From contig PBAX01000022.1 of NCBI GenBank assembly GCA_002716385.1, forward strand, positions 62,001 through 126,000: 64,000 nucleotides of DNA. Reading direction: 5' to 3'. This document shows positions 8,480-21,579 of this stretch, piece by piece. The notes below the pieces were generated by a model. The model was given only the letters and a program-made list of their open reading frames with translations. It was not told where the DNA came from and searched no databases. Position numbers and translations under genes: made by a program. This DNA is from Phycisphaerae bacterium (GTDB lineage: Bacteria; Planctomycetota; Phycisphaerae; Phycisphaerales; SM1A02). Each line of letters opens with the position of its first letter. The stretch's first letter is position 1.

Positions 8480-10462
8480 TCATTCCTGATCGCCGCGAAG
8501 CTTGGCCAGGACGCTGAAATCCTCGAGTGTGGTCATGTCGCCAGTGGATTCCTTGCCTTCAGCCACGTCTCGCAGCAACCGCCTCATGATTTTCCCAGAT
8601 CTCGTCTTGGGAAGTGCATCGGTGAACCGGATGATGTCCGGCTTGGCGATGGGGCCGATCTCTTCTGCCACGTGTGCTCGCAACTGCCCACGAAGCGCAT
8701 CGTCTGGCGTGTAGTCGCCGCTGAGTGTGCAGAAGGCGGCGATACCGGTGCCCTTGATCTCATGCGGCATTCCGACGACGGCGGCCTCGACCACGGCATC
8801 ATGACTGACCAGTGCGGATTCGACCTCCATGGTCCCGAGCCTGTGTCCGGAGACGTTTATCACATCATCCATGCGACCCATGATCCAGAAATTCCCTTGA
8901 TCGTCCCTTCGGGCGCTGTCGCCGGCGAAGTACATGCCTTCGACCGCGGAGAAATAGGTGTCGATGAAACGCTGTCTATCTCCATAGACGCCACGCAACA
9001 TGCTCGGCCATGGCTTTCGGATCACCAGCAGTCCACCTTCATTCGGTGGAAGTTCGCGTCCGGTGCTGTCGACGACAGCTGCATCGATACCCAGAAACGG
9101 CAAGGTGCATGAACCGGGAACCGTCGGAGTGGCGCCCGGGAGAGGCGTGATCATGTGTCCACCGGTCTCGGTCTGCCACCAGGTGTCGACAATCGGACAT
9201 TGTTCACGACCGATCATCCGGTGATACCACATCCATGCTTCGGGGTTGATCGGCTCGCCGACTGTGCCCAGCACTCGAAGGCTGGAGAGATCGTGCTTTC
9301 TTGGATGTTCATCCCCCCACTTCATGAATGCCCGGATGGCCGTCGGCGCAGTGTAGAAGTGGGTCACCTTGTGACGCTCGATGATGTCCCAGAAACGGTC
9401 TGGCTCGGGGTGGTTCGGCGCCCCCTCGTACATCAAGGTGGGAACATGATTCTGAAGAATGCCGTAGATGATGTAGGAATGGCCCGTTATCCATCCGACA
9501 TCCGCCGTGCACCAGAAGACGTGGCTATGGCCGGGTCTCAGATTGAAGGTATAGCGACTGGTCAGATAGGTGTGGACCATGTAACCACCAGTCGTGTGGA
9601 CGATGCCCTTCGGCTTACCGGTTGATCCGGATGTATACAGAAGGAAAAGCATGTCCTCGCTGGCCATGGGTTCGCATGGGCAGTCATCGGGCTGATCCGC
9701 CACGATGTCGGACCAGAAATGGTCGCGACCCACACGCATGTCTATCTCGTTGTCGCAACGACGAAGTACGATCGTCGTCTCGATCTTGTCGGTCATGGTC
9801 GCGGCCTGATCGACCTGCGCCTTCAACGGGACGACGGCTCCGCGTCGCCAGGCGCCATCACAGGTGATCAGAAAACGACTCTTCGCATCTTCAACTCGAT
9901 CCGCAATGGCGGATGCCGAGAAGCCTCCGAATATCACGGAGTGCGGCGCGCCTATCCGGGCACAAGCGAGCACCGCGATCGTCAGCTCCGGCACCATGCC
10001 CATGTATATCGTGACGATGTCGCCACGACCGACACCAAGCGATTTCAAGCCGTTCGCGAATCGACAGACCTCCGCATGGAGTTCACGATATGTATAGGTC
10101 TTGACTTCCGGTCCGTCATCGCCCGAGGGCTCTCCTTCCCAGATCAATGCAGGCTCGTCGCCATGCCCGAGATTGATCAGACGATCGAGACAGTTGTGAC
10201 AGACATTGGTGCGGGCATTTACGAACCACTTGGCATCGGGTGGATTCCAATCAACGACTTTCGTCCATGGCTCGAACCAATCCAGTTCATTGGCAACAGT
10301 AGACCAGAAGTTCTCAGGATCCTCGATCGAGGCCTTGTGGAGTTCCCGATAGGTATCCATGGAGTCGACCCAGACACCACCGCACCTTTCGGCGAAATCC
10401 TGAGGAGGATCGAATACCCGTTCTTCACTCAGACTTGATTTGATGTTCTGATCTTCATTCAT
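8480..10462 (-). CDS. acs: Acetyl-CoA synthetase (AMP-forming)
   Basis: Activates acetate with ATP and CoA. The 660-residue protein has the AMP-binding loop [12 protein letters not shown] (about residue 280), the W-W-Q-T-E-T-G-G motif, [10 protein letters not shown] near residue 515, and the C-terminal [11 protein letters not shown] whose Lys is the usual acetylation switch. The start is the ATG at 10462, preceded at 7-8 bases by GGAGGTG; a GTG three codons upstream is less likely. It follows rnr on the same strand after about 60 bp and precedes the pseudopilin gene. Confidence 0.96.
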   Translation of the reverse strand: MNEDQNIKSSLSEERVFDPPQDFAERCGGVWVDSMDTYRELHKASIEDPENFWSTVANELDWFEPWTKVVDWNPPDAKWFVNARTNVCHNCLDRLINLGHGDEPALIWEGEPSGDDGPEVKTYTYRELHAEVCRFANGLKSLGVGRGDIVTIYMGMVPELTIAVLACARIGAPHSVIFGGFSASAIADRVEDAKSRFLITCDGAWRRGAVVPLKAQVDQAATMTDKIETTIVLRRCDNEIDMRVGRDHFWSDIVADQPDDCPCEPMASEDMLFLLYTSGSTGKPKGIVHTTGGYMVHTYLTSRYTFNLRPGHSHVFWCTADVGWITGHSYIIYGILQNHVPTLMYEGAPNHPEPDRFWDIIERHKVTHFYTAPTAIRAFMKWGDEHPRKHDLSSLRVLGTVGEPINPEAWMWYHRMIGREQCPIVDTWWQTETGGHMITPLPGATPTVPGSCTLPFLGIDAAVVDSTGRELPPNEGGLLVIRKPWPSMLRGVYGDRQRFIDTYFSAVEGMYFAGDSARRDDQGNFWIMGRMDDVINVSGHRLGTMEVESALVSHDAVVEAAVVGMPHEIKGTGIAAFCTLSGDYTPDDALRGQLRAHVAEEIGPIAKPDIIRFTDALPKTRSGKIMRRLLRDVAEGKESTGDMTTLEDFSVLAKLRGDQE

Positions 10463-10522
10463 GGATAGCACCTCCGGAATTCACTGCCCACGATATCGAG
10501 ATCCGATCACGTCTGTAGCGGT

Positions 10523-12844
10523 CTAACGTCTGCGACGGCGACCGGACTTCCCTCGACCACCCTTCTTGCCCTTCTGCCTCGATCTCGGGCGCGGCATCTC
10601 GCGGGCATTCCGATCGGGCCGCTCCTTCAGCATCAGCTCCATGTCCCGCTCCGATGGATCAACCCTCATCAGCAGAACCGTCACCGGGTCGCCTATGCAG
10701 AGGACCGATCCCGTACGGGATGAAATCAACTGTCCCGTGCCTTCGATCTGAACCCATCTTTCAGGACGATTGCCCTGACTGCCCATGTCGTCCCATGTGA
10801 CCAGCCCTTCGGCGAGATACCGATCAAGAGCAACCCATACCCCTGCCGAACTGAATCCCGTGATCACACCGGGCAATTCCTCCCCGACCATCTCGGCCTC
10901 GAGATACTGCAGCACCAGGAACTCCCGAAGATGCCGCTCGGCCTCCTCGGAATTCTTCTCGGTCTCCGTGCAGCTGCGGCCCAGTTCCACAAGACCAGTC
11001 ATGTCGAGGACCCGATTGTCCTGGAGAAGGGTATCGGTCAACTCCCGCCGGCGTCGTCCACCACGGGCTTTCCCATTGTCAGTCGCATCGAGATAGGCCT
11101 GCAGGGCGCGATGCACACTCAGATCGGGATATCTGCGGATCGGACTCGTGAAGTGGGAATAGGCCGTCGATGCGAGTGCGAAGTGACCTATGGGCAGCGG
11201 GCTGTACTCCGCCCGGGTGAGTGTCCGGAGTACGGCGAAGTGAACCGCTCGGGCAGCGGGCGTGTCCGCCGTCTTCTCCAGAAGTCTCTGAAGATCCATC
11301 CGTGTCACGGAATCGGTCAGTCGATAGCCGAGGGTGATCGCCAGAACCCGGACGCCTTCCATGTCATCGAGCTCGGGTTCCGGATGCACACGTCTGAGAA
11401 TGGGGATGTCGAGACCGTGAAAGAGTCTGGCAACCGCTTCATTCGCCTCGACCATGAACATCTCGATCAGCGTATGGGTGTACGCATCGTCCTCCGGCTG
11501 GACATCCTTCACATGTCCTTCGTCATCGAAGAACAATTCGGCCTCGGGCAGATTCAACACGATCATTCCATCGCGCAGACGTCGCTTCTGGAGCGCCTTG
11601 GCAAGTCTGTCTGCCTCCTTGATCGCTTCAATCACCTCCGGCTGGCAGTTCGTGTCGGAACGCATGTGCTTCCGGGCTTCCTGAAGGTCGTCGTCGATGA
11701 TGGCCTGCGCCTCCAGATAGGTCAGTCGTTTTCTCGATCGGATGACCGTCGATGCGAATCGCTGACCGATCACAACACCTCGATGATCGAAGGTGATGAA
11801 CGCACTCTTGCAGAAACGATTGACACCTTCCTGCAATGAACAAACACCATTCGAGAGGATCTCCGGCAGCATGGGCAGGACGACTCGAGGAAGATAGGTG
11901 CTGTTGCCGCGAGCCATCGCCTCGAGATCCATCGGATCCCCCTGCTCCACGAAGGATGAGACGTCGGCGATGTGTACGCCAAGCGTCCATTCTCGCGAGT
12001 CGGCGTCGTACCGGATGGATATGGCATCATCGAAGTCGCGGGCATCGGGTGGATCGATCGTGAAGATGACCTCCTCGGTGAGGTCCTCGCGATCTTCCGG
12101 AACATGTTCGCGATGCGTCTCAAATGACTTAGCGGCGGCTCTCGCGGCGTCGGTAACCGCGTCCGGAAAGCTGTTCGCCAGACCGAACGAAGCGATCGTC
12201 GCGGAGGTCTCGACATCGGGTTGTCCCGATTTACCAAGCACCTCCGTCACGGCCGCCTCACCAAGCACATCGCCATCCGGGCTCGCGACCAACTCGAAGA
12301 CGACCTTATCTCCATCCCGGATGGGTCTGGCATGAGGATCCCTGATCACCAGAAGGCTCTGCAACGCTCGACCATCAGGGCGTATCAGCCAGCTTCGTTT
12401 TCGATGGAGCACCGTGCCCGCGAACGTGCTGCGAGAACGCTCGAGCACCTCCTCGATGCGACCCGCTGGGCCACGCCCCTTGCTGCCCTTCCGACGAGCC
12501 ACCGTCACCAGAACACGATCGCCTGAAATCGCTCCCGCCATGGCTGCCGGTGGAATGAAAATGTCACCCTCGCGACATGGACGATCCGGCGTGACGAAGC
12601 CGAAGCCCTTCCGGTTCACCCTGATGATCCCCTCGCAGGAATCCTCGAGCTGCGGAAGACGCCAACGACCATCGGGCCCCTTCTCGACGCGTTCCTCTGC
12701 TTCCAACAATGCCAGAGCTTCGTCGAAGACCGCTCGATTTTCGCGATCGACGGCCAGAACCTCGGCCAACTCTCCTGATGTGAGAGCGGAACGTTCAGGT
12801 CTTCCAAGAAGACCGGTGATTCGATTGGTGTATCGCTGAGGCAT
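10523..12844 (-). CDS. rnr: Ribonuclease R
   Basis: Processive 3'-5' exoribonuclease that degrades structured RNA and takes part in rRNA and tmRNA quality control. In 773 residues it shows an N-terminal winged-helix region (residues 10-65), a cold-shock domain with R-K-G-F-G-F-V-T-P-D (about 77-86), the RNB catalytic motif D-P-P-D-A-R-D-F-D-D-A-I-S (about 262-274) holding the metal-binding Asp cluster, and an S1 domain near residues 650-730. The tail is a Lys/Arg/Gly-rich stretch ending in R-R-R-R-R, typical of RNase R. The gene is in the chaperone run, 45 bp after fmdB. Confidence 0.96.
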   Translation of the reverse strand: MPQRYTNRITGLLGRPERSALTSGELAEVLAVDRENRAVFDEALALLEAEERVEKGPDGRWRLPQLEDSCEGIIRVNRKGFGFVTPDRPCREGDIFIPPAAMAGAISGDRVLVTVARRKGSKGRGPAGRIEEVLERSRSTFAGTVLHRKRSWLIRPDGRALQSLLVIRDPHARPIRDGDKVVFELVASPDGDVLGEAAVTEVLGKSGQPDVETSATIASFGLANSFPDAVTDAARAAAKSFETHREHVPEDREDLTEEVIFTIDPPDARDFDDAISIRYDADSREWTLGVHIADVSSFVEQGDPMDLEAMARGNSTYLPRVVLPMLPEILSNGVCSLQEGVNRFCKSAFITFDHRGVVIGQRFASTVIRSRKRLTYLEAQAIIDDDLQEARKHMRSDTNCQPEVIEAIKEADRLAKALQKRRLRDGMIVLNLPEAELFFDDEGHVKDVQPEDDAYTHTLIEMFMVEANEAVARLFHGLDIPILRRVHPEPELDDMEGVRVLAITLGYRLTDSVTRMDLQRLLEKTADTPAARAVHFAVLRTLTRAEYSPLPIGHFALASTAYSHFTSPIRRYPDLSVHRALQAYLDATDNGKARGGRRRRELTDTLLQDNRVLDMTGLVELGRSCTETEKNSEEAERHLREFLVLQYLEAEMVGEELPGVITGFSSAGVWVALDRYLAEGLVTWDDMGSQGNRPERWVQIEGTGQLISSRTGSVLCIGDPVTVLLMRVDPSERDMELMLKERPDRNAREMPRPRSRQKGKKGGRGKSGRRRRR

Positions 12845-12889
12845 GTGGTCGGCATCTCAACGATACCGAAGTAAAACGGCAGACGCGAA

Positions 12890-13198
12890 TCAATCCCCCG
12901 AAGCAGGTTTCTTGCCGGTGTTTCCGCTTTCCTTCTTGGATTTGGATTCGCCGGACTTGCCGGTATCCGACGACTTAGAGGAACTGTCCTCTTTCTGGGC
13001 CTTCTTGTAGGAATCGCTCCGATAGTCCGTCTCGTAGAAGCCGCTGCCCTTGAAGAGGACTCCCGATCCTGTGCCGATCAGCCGCTTGAGCTTGGACTTC
13101 TTGCATTCGGGACATTTTCGTTTGACGGGCGCGCTCATCGACTGGAAGAGCTCGAAAGCGTGCCCACATGCTTCACACAGATAGTCGTAGGTCGGCAT
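12890..13198 (-). CDS. FmdB-family zinc-ribbon protein
   Basis: A small protein with the FmdB/CxxC_CXXC_SSSS domain: MPTYDYLCEACGHAFE, then K-R-K-C-P-E-C, which gives two Cys pairs for one zinc (residues 8-11 and about 34-37), and the closing L-I-G-T-G-S-G-V-L-F-K-G-S-G-F-Y-E-T-D-Y. The last 40 residues are a Ser/Lys-rich low-complexity tail. The family's role is uncertain (proposed regulatory). It is 11 bp after grpE, so it is part of the chaperone operon. Confidence 0.9.
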   Translation of the reverse strand: MPTYDYLCEACGHAFELFQSMSAPVKRKCPECKKSKLKRLIGTGSGVLFKGSGFYETDYRSDSYKKAQKEDSSSKSSDTGKSGESKSKKESGNTGKKPASGD

Positions 13199-13209
13199 GA
13201 TTCGGTTCC

Positions 13210-13797
13210 TCAGGATGCGACAGCCACCTTGGCCGGCCGAATGACCTGATCGCCGATCGTGTAGCCGGCCTGCATGACCATCACGATGTGATCCGTCTCG
13301 ACCTCATCGGACTCCTGTCGAAGCATGGCCTCATGCTTCATGGGATCGAAGACATCTCCGATCTCGGGCGACAGTCGCTCAACACCCTGATCCGTGAGAA
13401 TCTTCAACAGCTCGTTGCCGGCGATCTGGAACCCCTCGACAAGCTGATCGGTCGTGACCGAATCGGGATCCTGGGATGCCGCCATGTCGAACTGGTCGAG
13501 AACAGGAAGAATCCGGCGAATCAACGAGGCTCTCGATGCCTGCTCGACTCGTCGCTCGTTCTCCATTGCTCGCCGCTGGTTGTTGCTGACTTCAGCCAGT
13601 GCACGAAGCCTATCTTCGCGAGCCTGATCCCGCTCCACACGCAACTGCTCCATGGCTGCAGCCGAATTCTCATCCAGAGAGGAGATCATCTCGAGGATGT
13701 CTTCATCGGAGAACTTCTCGACGACGACTTCCTCGGCAACGGACTCCTGTCCATTGGTCTCTTCAAATGCCTGATCAGTGGTTTCTTCGTTGCTCAT
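13210..13797 (-). CDS. grpE: Nucleotide exchange factor GrpE
   Basis: Co-chaperone that releases ADP from DnaK. The 195-residue protein has an acidic unstructured N-terminus, a long heptad-rich helix (M-E-Q-L-R-V-E-R-D-Q-A-R-E-D-R-L-R-A-L-A-E) and the C-terminal beta domain signature: F-D-P-M-K-H-E-A-M, then V-M-Q-A-G-Y-T-I-G-D-Q-V-I-R-P-A-K-V. It follows dnaJ by 37 bp. No dnaK lies in the window, so its partner is encoded elsewhere. Confidence 0.95.
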   Translation of the reverse strand: MSNEETTDQAFEETNGQESVAEEVVVEKFSDEDILEMISSLDENSAAAMEQLRVERDQAREDRLRALAEVSNNQRRAMENERRVEQASRASLIRRILPVLDQFDMAASQDPDSVTTDQLVEGFQIAGNELLKILTDQGVERLSPEIGDVFDPMKHEAMLRQESDEVETDHIVMVMQAGYTIGDQVIRPAKVAVAS

Positions 13798-13834
13798 GAA
13801 AACGCCTTGCCTGATGATTCCTGGCTAATTCAGC

Positions 13835-14983
13835 CTAACGGCCCGTGACCGCATCCTTGATTCGATTCCAGAACGACGGATTCGTCGCGTTGATCTCTAT
13901 ATCCTCGGTCTCCGCATACCGTTCAAGCAACTCACGCTGCTCATCATCGAGCTTGCTTGGAACGATGATCTGGAGAACGGCAATCAGATCCCCTCGACGA
14001 CCGGTGCGAAGTCCGGGAATGCCTCTGCCTTCGATTCGAAAGATGGAACCATGCTGCGTTCCACCGGGAACATCTACATGATCCTCCAGCTCATCCGGAT
14101 CGAGAAGCGGCACGGGCACCTTCGCACCCATGGCCAGCTGGGCAAACGACACCGGCAACGCGACGATCAGATCGTCTCCATCACGCTCGAACTGCTCATG
14201 CGATTCGACCCTACATACGACATGAAGATCGCCACGCCCCGCGGAACCCGATGGATCGACTTCCACTGGTGGTGGCTCGCCCTCGCCCTGAAGTCTGACG
14301 GCCTGGCCGTCATGAATGCCAGCAGGAACCCGAACCGAGAGTCTGCGTTCGACGCTCATCCGACCTCGACCGCGACAGTCGTCGCATGAATCCGTCACGA
14401 CCGTTCCCCGACCCTTGCATGCTGGGCAGTTGGTGACCATGCGGAACATGCCTCCAAGCCCCGCCTGCTCGACCTGACCGCCACCTCCACAAGTCGAACA
14501 CTTGCTTGGCATCGTGCCTGGTCTGGCACCGGATCCGTCGCACGTCTCGCAGACGTCGAGCCGGGAAAAGATGACTTCCGTCTCCACGCCCGAGAGGACA
14601 TCCTGCAGGGTGATCTGGACTTCCGTCTCGAGATCGTATCCCCGTACCGCCTGACGACGACCTCGACCGCCACCGGCGTTTCCTCCGAAGATGTCATTGA
14701 ACATCGAAAAGATGTCCTCGACATGCATCGTTCTGAAATCGTGTCCAGGGCGAGACCGGAGGCCATCACGCCCGAATCGATCGTAGGCGGCGCGGCGTTC
14801 CGAATCAGAAAGGACTTCGTACGCCTCAGCAGCCTCCTTGAAGGCAGCCTCCGCTTCGGTATCGCCAGGATTCCGATCCGGGTGATACTTCATCGCAAGG
14901 CGACGATAGGAACGCTTGACCTCATCGCCAGTCGCAGTACGCTCGACGTTCAGGATCTCGTAATAACAGCGTGTCGTGCCCAT
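13835..14983 (-). CDS. dnaJ: Chaperone DnaJ
   Basis: Full-length Hsp40 of 382 residues. The J domain (residues 1-70) contains the H-P-D tripeptide in [11 protein letters not shown] Gly/Phe region follows around 80-120. The zinc-finger domain has all four C-x-x-C-x-G-x-G repeats: [24 protein letters not shown] and CDDCRGRG. The substrate-binding C-terminal domains follow and end at a basic tail. It lies 36 bp after the second groEL and 37 bp before grpE, in a contiguous leftward chaperone run. Confidence 0.97.
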   Translation of the reverse strand: MGTTRCYYEILNVERTATGDEVKRSYRRLAMKYHPDRNPGDTEAEAAFKEAAEAYEVLSDSERRAAYDRFGRDGLRSRPGHDFRTMHVEDIFSMFNDIFGGNAGGGRGRRQAVRGYDLETEVQITLQDVLSGVETEVIFSRLDVCETCDGSGARPGTMPSKCSTCGGGGQVEQAGLGGMFRMVTNCPACKGRGTVVTDSCDDCRGRGRMSVERRLSVRVPAGIHDGQAVRLQGEGEPPPVEVDPSGSAGRGDLHVVCRVESHEQFERDGDDLIVALPVSFAQLAMGAKVPVPLLDPDELEDHVDVPGGTQHGSIFRIEGRGIPGLRTGRRGDLIAVLQIIVPSKLDDEQRELLERYAETEDIEINATNPSFWNRIKDAVTGR

Positions 14984-15019
14984 TCAAGGAATCTCCGCAG
15001 CGGCCTGCTCACGATGTGA

Positions 15020-16633
15020 TCAGCACACGGCGTCGTTGATGGGATCAGCCTCATCCTCGAGTTCAGTGATGGCGACATCCGAAGTCAGCATGAGACCCGC
15101 AACCGAAGCCGCGTTCACCAAAGCTGCGCGAACGACCTTGGCGGGATCGATGATGCCGGACTTGTAGAGCTGTTCGTACTCGCCGGTACCGGCGTTGAAA
15201 CCGAAATCCTGCTTGCCTTCCGCCACCTTCTCGGCGACTACATCTCCATCGACACCACTGTTGTGCGCGATATGCCAGATTGGCGCCGTCAAAGCATCCG
15301 CCACGACGTCGTAACCCAGCTTCTCGTCGCCGCGACCCTTGCTCCGTGAACTGTTGATCGCGTCGATGGCTCGAAGGAAGGAAACGCCGCCACCTGGCAC
15401 ATAGCCTTCGGCTGCCGCTGCACGAGTCGCCGCCAGCGAGTCCTCGACACGGTCCTTGCGTTCCTTCATGTCCGGCTCAGTCGCACCACCGACTGTGATC
15501 ACGGCCACTCCGCCAGTCAGCTTGGCGAGGCGTTCCTGCAGCTTCTCACGATCGTAGTCGCTGGTCGACTTCTCGATCTGGCCCTTGATCTGGGACACTC
15601 TGCGTTCCACATCGGACTTCTTGCCGGCACCCTTGAGCACGGTGGTCGAGTCCTTGTTGATGGTGACACGCTTGGCCTTGCCAAGTTCCTTCAACTCGAT
15701 GTCCTCGAGATTGCGGCCCAGATCCTCTGAAATGAAGGCTCCACCCGTCAGTGCCGCGATGTCACCGAGCATCGCCTTACGACGTTCGCCGAATCCGGGC
15801 GCCTTGACGGCACCGATCTGGAGAACTCCACGAAGACGATTGACGACCAACGCCGCCAACGCCTCGTTCTCGACATCCTCCGCGATGATCAGGAGAGGCT
15901 GACCGGCCGTCGCTACCTTGTTGAGCAATGGCAGGAGATCGGCGAGGTTACTGATCTTCTTCTCATGGATGAGGATCAGGCAGTCCTCGAGCACGCACTC
16001 CGCGGACTTTGGATCCGTCATGAAGTAAGGGCTGAGATAGCCCTTGTCGAAGGACATGCCCTCCACGTAATCGAGCGTCGTCTCACTCGTCTTGCCCTCT
16101 TCGATCTCCACCACGCCTTCGGCACCAACCGTATGGATGGCTTCAGAGATCAGCGTGCCGATTTCCTTGTCGTGGTTGGAGGACACCATGGCGATCTTCT
16201 TGAGGTCGTCCTTGCCCTTGCAGGTCTTGGACATGTCCTCGATGGATGCCGAGGCGGCCTTTGCTGCTGCGTTGATTCCTCGCTGAACGGCAACGGCATT
16301 GGCGCCGGCAGTGATATGACGAAGACCGGCTCGGTAGATCGATTCCGCCAGAACGGTGGCCGTCGTGGTGCCATCGCCAGCCAGATCCGCCGTCTTCTTG
16401 GCGACCTGATGGACCATCTGAGCACCCATGTTCTCGAATGGTGACGGCAGCTCGACCTCCTTGGAGACGGTCACACCGTCCTTGGAGACGGCAGGACCAC
16501 CAAAGGACTTCTGCATAACGACATTACGACCACCGGGCCCCATCGTCACTGAGACGGCACGGCTCATCTTTTCGACACCGACAAGAAATTCCTGACGGGC
16601 ATCCGAATCAAACTTCATCTGCTTGCTGGACAT
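15020..16633 (-). CDS. groL: Chaperonin GroEL, copy without a GGM tail
   Basis: A 537-residue Hsp60. ATPase residues are kept: G-P-G-G-R-N-V near 30, D-G-T-T-T-A-T-V at about 86-93, and the catalytic Asp in [10 protein letters not shown]. Apical and hinge motifs such as [12 protein letters not shown] are present. It ends in ADPINDAVC rather than the Gly-Gly-Met repeats found in the other copy. The ATG at 16633 follows GGAAGGA; an in-frame TTG five codons earlier lies upstream of that site. The single groES is 60 bp upstream. Divergence from the GGM copy and loss of the tail suggest a specialised second chaperonin; this is inference. Confidence 0.95.
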   Translation of the reverse strand: MSSKQMKFDSDARQEFLVGVEKMSRAVSVTMGPGGRNVVMQKSFGGPAVSKDGVTVSKEVELPSPFENMGAQMVHQVAKKTADLAGDGTTTATVLAESIYRAGLRHITAGANAVAVQRGINAAAKAASASIEDMSKTCKGKDDLKKIAMVSSNHDKEIGTLISEAIHTVGAEGVVEIEEGKTSETTLDYVEGMSFDKGYLSPYFMTDPKSAECVLEDCLILIHEKKISNLADLLPLLNKVATAGQPLLIIAEDVENEALAALVVNRLRGVLQIGAVKAPGFGERRKAMLGDIAALTGGAFISEDLGRNLEDIELKELGKAKRVTINKDSTTVLKGAGKKSDVERRVSQIKGQIEKSTSDYDREKLQERLAKLTGGVAVITVGGATEPDMKERKDRVEDSLAATRAAAAEGYVPGGGVSFLRAIDAINSSRSKGRGDEKLGYDVVADALTAPIWHIAHNSGVDGDVVAEKVAEGKQDFGFNAGTGEYEQLYKSGIIDPAKVVRAALVNAASVAGLMLTSDVAITELEDEADPINDAVC

Positions 16634-16693
16634 TCGAGTTCCTTCCAATCCTGGTCAATCACACGAGTTCTGGACATCAACGGTCGACGTCGA

Positions 16694-16981
16694 TCACTCG
16701 ATGATTCCAAGAAGCTCCGATTCACGCACGATCAGGTGCGTCGTGTTCTTGATCTCTACCTCGGTACCCGCGTACTTGCTATACACGACGGTGTCGCCTT
16801 TGCGAACAGCCGGCTTGATGCGCTCGCCGTTGTCGAGCAGCTTGCCTGGACCAGTTGCCACGACCTTGCCGTGCATCGGCTTCTCCTTGGCCGATTCCGG
16901 AAGATAGATCCCGGACTCGGTACGCGATTCCGCCTCGATTGGCTTGATGAGCACCCGATCTTCAAGTGGGTTGACTGACAT
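16694..16981 (-). CDS. groS: Co-chaperonin GroES
   Basis: Hsp10 lid for GroEL, 95 residues. It starts with L-E-D-R-V-L-I-K-P-I-E-A-E and has the mobile loop E-S-R-T-E-S-G-I-Y-L-P-E (about residues 16-27), the roof segment and the closing Y-A-G-T-E-V-E-I. It is the only groES seen and sits between the two groEL genes (64 bp after the GGM copy, 60 bp before the other), so it could serve both. Confidence 0.96.
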   Translation of the reverse strand: MSVNPLEDRVLIKPIEAESRTESGIYLPESAKEKPMHGKVVATGPGKLLDNGERIKPAVRKGDTVVYSKYAGTEVEIKNTTHLIVRESELLGIIE

Positions 16982-17045
16982 GTTTCGTTCTCCGTTCTGT
17001 TCCTGATGTGTTCGATTGCGAGACTGATGGGAAGCGTGGGGTTAA

Positions 17046-19962
<2,917 letters not shown>

Positions 19963-20109
19963 CAGGAATCCATAAGCAAGAATGACCTCATGACCGCCGT
20001 TCTGTCAATGGACATCCCGACAATGCCTTGAAAGCTATACTCAGAAGACTGTATCTATTGGGCCTGACATGGATGACAAAGCCGTCCACATGCGGACAGG
20101 AGGGTGGGC

Positions 20110-21042
20110 ATGGACAGCAATGCCCTGACTCGATTACGAGACAATGTGACTTCGGTCTATCTCGGAAACACCACCGCGGTCGATCGTGTTCTCACCTGTC
20201 TGCTGGCCAGAGGTCATGTCTTGATTGAGGATGTACCCGGTGTGGGCAAGACGGTGCTGGCCAGTTCACTAGCGAAGTCTATCGATGGATCATTCTCTCG
20301 AATTCAATGCACGCCGGATCTTCTACCCGCCGATGTCACCGGCATCACGGTCTATGAACGGGAGACCACAGAGTTCCAGTTCAAGCCTGGCCCGATCTTC
20401 CACAACGTGGTGGTTGCCGATGAAATCAATCGAACAACACCCCGAACGCAGTCGGCAATGCTCGAGGCGATGAGCGAAAGCACGGTCTCCATAGATGGCG
20501 TCACCAGATCGCTCCCCGCTCCATTCATGGTGATCGCCACGCAGAACCCATATGAGTTCGAAGGCACCTATTTTCTTCCCGAAAACCAGCTTGATCGCTT
20601 CCTCATGAGAATCGCGTTGGGATATCCGGCACCTCCTGATGAGTGCCGCGTGCTTGAACAACAGCCCGGAAGAACGAGCCTCAGCAAACTCCAACCGGTC
20701 ATCAATGTCGATGACATCGTGTCGCTGCAGAAGTCGGCTGACGATGTGAAGATGGATCAGTCCCTCTTGAACTACATCGTCGCGATCGCCACGGCCACTC
20801 GCAACCATGAGGATCTCCAGGTCGGCCTGAGTCCAAGAGGCTCGCTGGCGCTTTCACAGGCAGCCAAGGCCACTGCGATCCTGAATGGAAGGGATTACTG
20901 CGTACCCGAGGACATCGTCGGCAACATCGTCCCCATCTGTGCCCATCGAATCATCAGTCGCAGCTACATGCATGATGGAGATACGCTCACCACCAGACGC
21001 ATCATGCAGCAGATTCTTGAGACCGTCGCCTCCCCAGCCTGA
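20110..21042 (+). CDS. MoxR-family AAA+ ATPase
   Basis: MoxR ATPases act as chaperones that help assemble or activate other complexes. The 310-residue protein has Walker A in E-D-V-P-G-V-G-K-T-V-L-A (about residues 37-48), Walker B in V-V-V-A-D-E-I-N-R-T-T-P-R-T-Q (about 98-112), sensor 1 in V-I-A-T-Q-N-P, and the MoxR-specific L-P-E-N-Q-L-D-R-F-L. The ATG at 20110 is six bases after AGGAGG; an upstream in-frame GTG overlaps that site. The usual partners (a DUF58 protein and VWA-domain proteins) are not adjacent, so this is an isolated copy whose client cannot be read from context. Confidence 0.92.
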   Translation: MDSNALTRLRDNVTSVYLGNTTAVDRVLTCLLARGHVLIEDVPGVGKTVLASSLAKSIDGSFSRIQCTPDLLPADVTGITVYERETTEFQFKPGPIFHNVVVADEINRTTPRTQSAMLEAMSESTVSIDGVTRSLPAPFMVIATQNPYEFEGTYFLPENQLDRFLMRIALGYPAPPDECRVLEQQPGRTSLSKLQPVINVDDIVSLQKSADDVKMDQSLLNYIVAIATATRNHEDLQVGLSPRGSLALSQAAKATAILNGRDYCVPEDIVGNIVPICAHRIISRSYMHDGDTLTTRRIMQQILETVASPA

Positions 21043-21060
21043 TCGAATGACGCTCCGAGC

Positions 21061-21579
21061 TCAGGATCTTTCGGATCTTCGAGACAGGTTCTGAACCTTC
21101 TGCTGGACTGCTGATGGATCGGACAGCATCGACCAGACGGTGTCGTAGTAGGCCGTACCGGCCGTCGCGAAGAGTAGGCTTCCTACACCAACACATCGTT
21201 CACCGATTGAGACGTGCACCATCGTCTGCCTGAGATGGACGAGAGACGTCTCGTAGAGCGTTCTTCGAACAACTCCGGTAGAAGTCAAGACACGTCTGGT
21301 CGTGAGCGTGTAGACATGGAATCTCCATTCCAGCAGCGACCATCCCAGCACAAGAACAATGGTCAACGCCGCAAGAAGCCAGATGGTGCTCCATGCCATC
21401 AATCCTCCCAACCCCGTCACGTTGAGCATCGAACACACGACACCGACGAGTATTGCAATCACGATTATCAGCAAGATCATCTTCAGCGGGTAGAGAACAA
21501 CGAACCATGCGCTTGGTCTGGTGATCAGAACAATCTCTTCATCGCCTTGAATGACATCTCTTCTCAAAGGAACGTCCAA
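21061..21579 (-). CDS. Membrane protein with bacterial PH-like domain (bPH2)
   Basis: A 172-residue protein: a short N-terminal segment, two hydrophobic helices (about residues 26-52 and 60-82), then a bacterial PH-like domain starting W-R-F-H-V-Y-T-L-T-T-R-R-V-L-T-S-T-G-V and including Y-D-T-V-W-S-M. This is the usual layout of YdbS/YdbT-like proteins. The frame is unusual. It begins with TTG immediately after the TGA of hpt and in the same reading frame, and no in-frame ATG precedes the first membrane helix. It is therefore translated by re-initiation at the stop, from a second TTG four codons on, or as a minor readthrough extension of Hpt. Confidence 0.72.
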   Translation of the reverse strand: MDVPLRRDVIQGDEEIVLITRPSAWFVVLYPLKMILLIIVIAILVGVVCSMLNVTGLGGLMAWSTIWLLAALTIVLVLGWSLLEWRFHVYTLTTRRVLTSTGVVRRTLYETSLVHLRQTMVHVSIGERCVGVGSLLFATAGTAYYDTVWSMLSDPSAVQQKVQNLSRRSERS

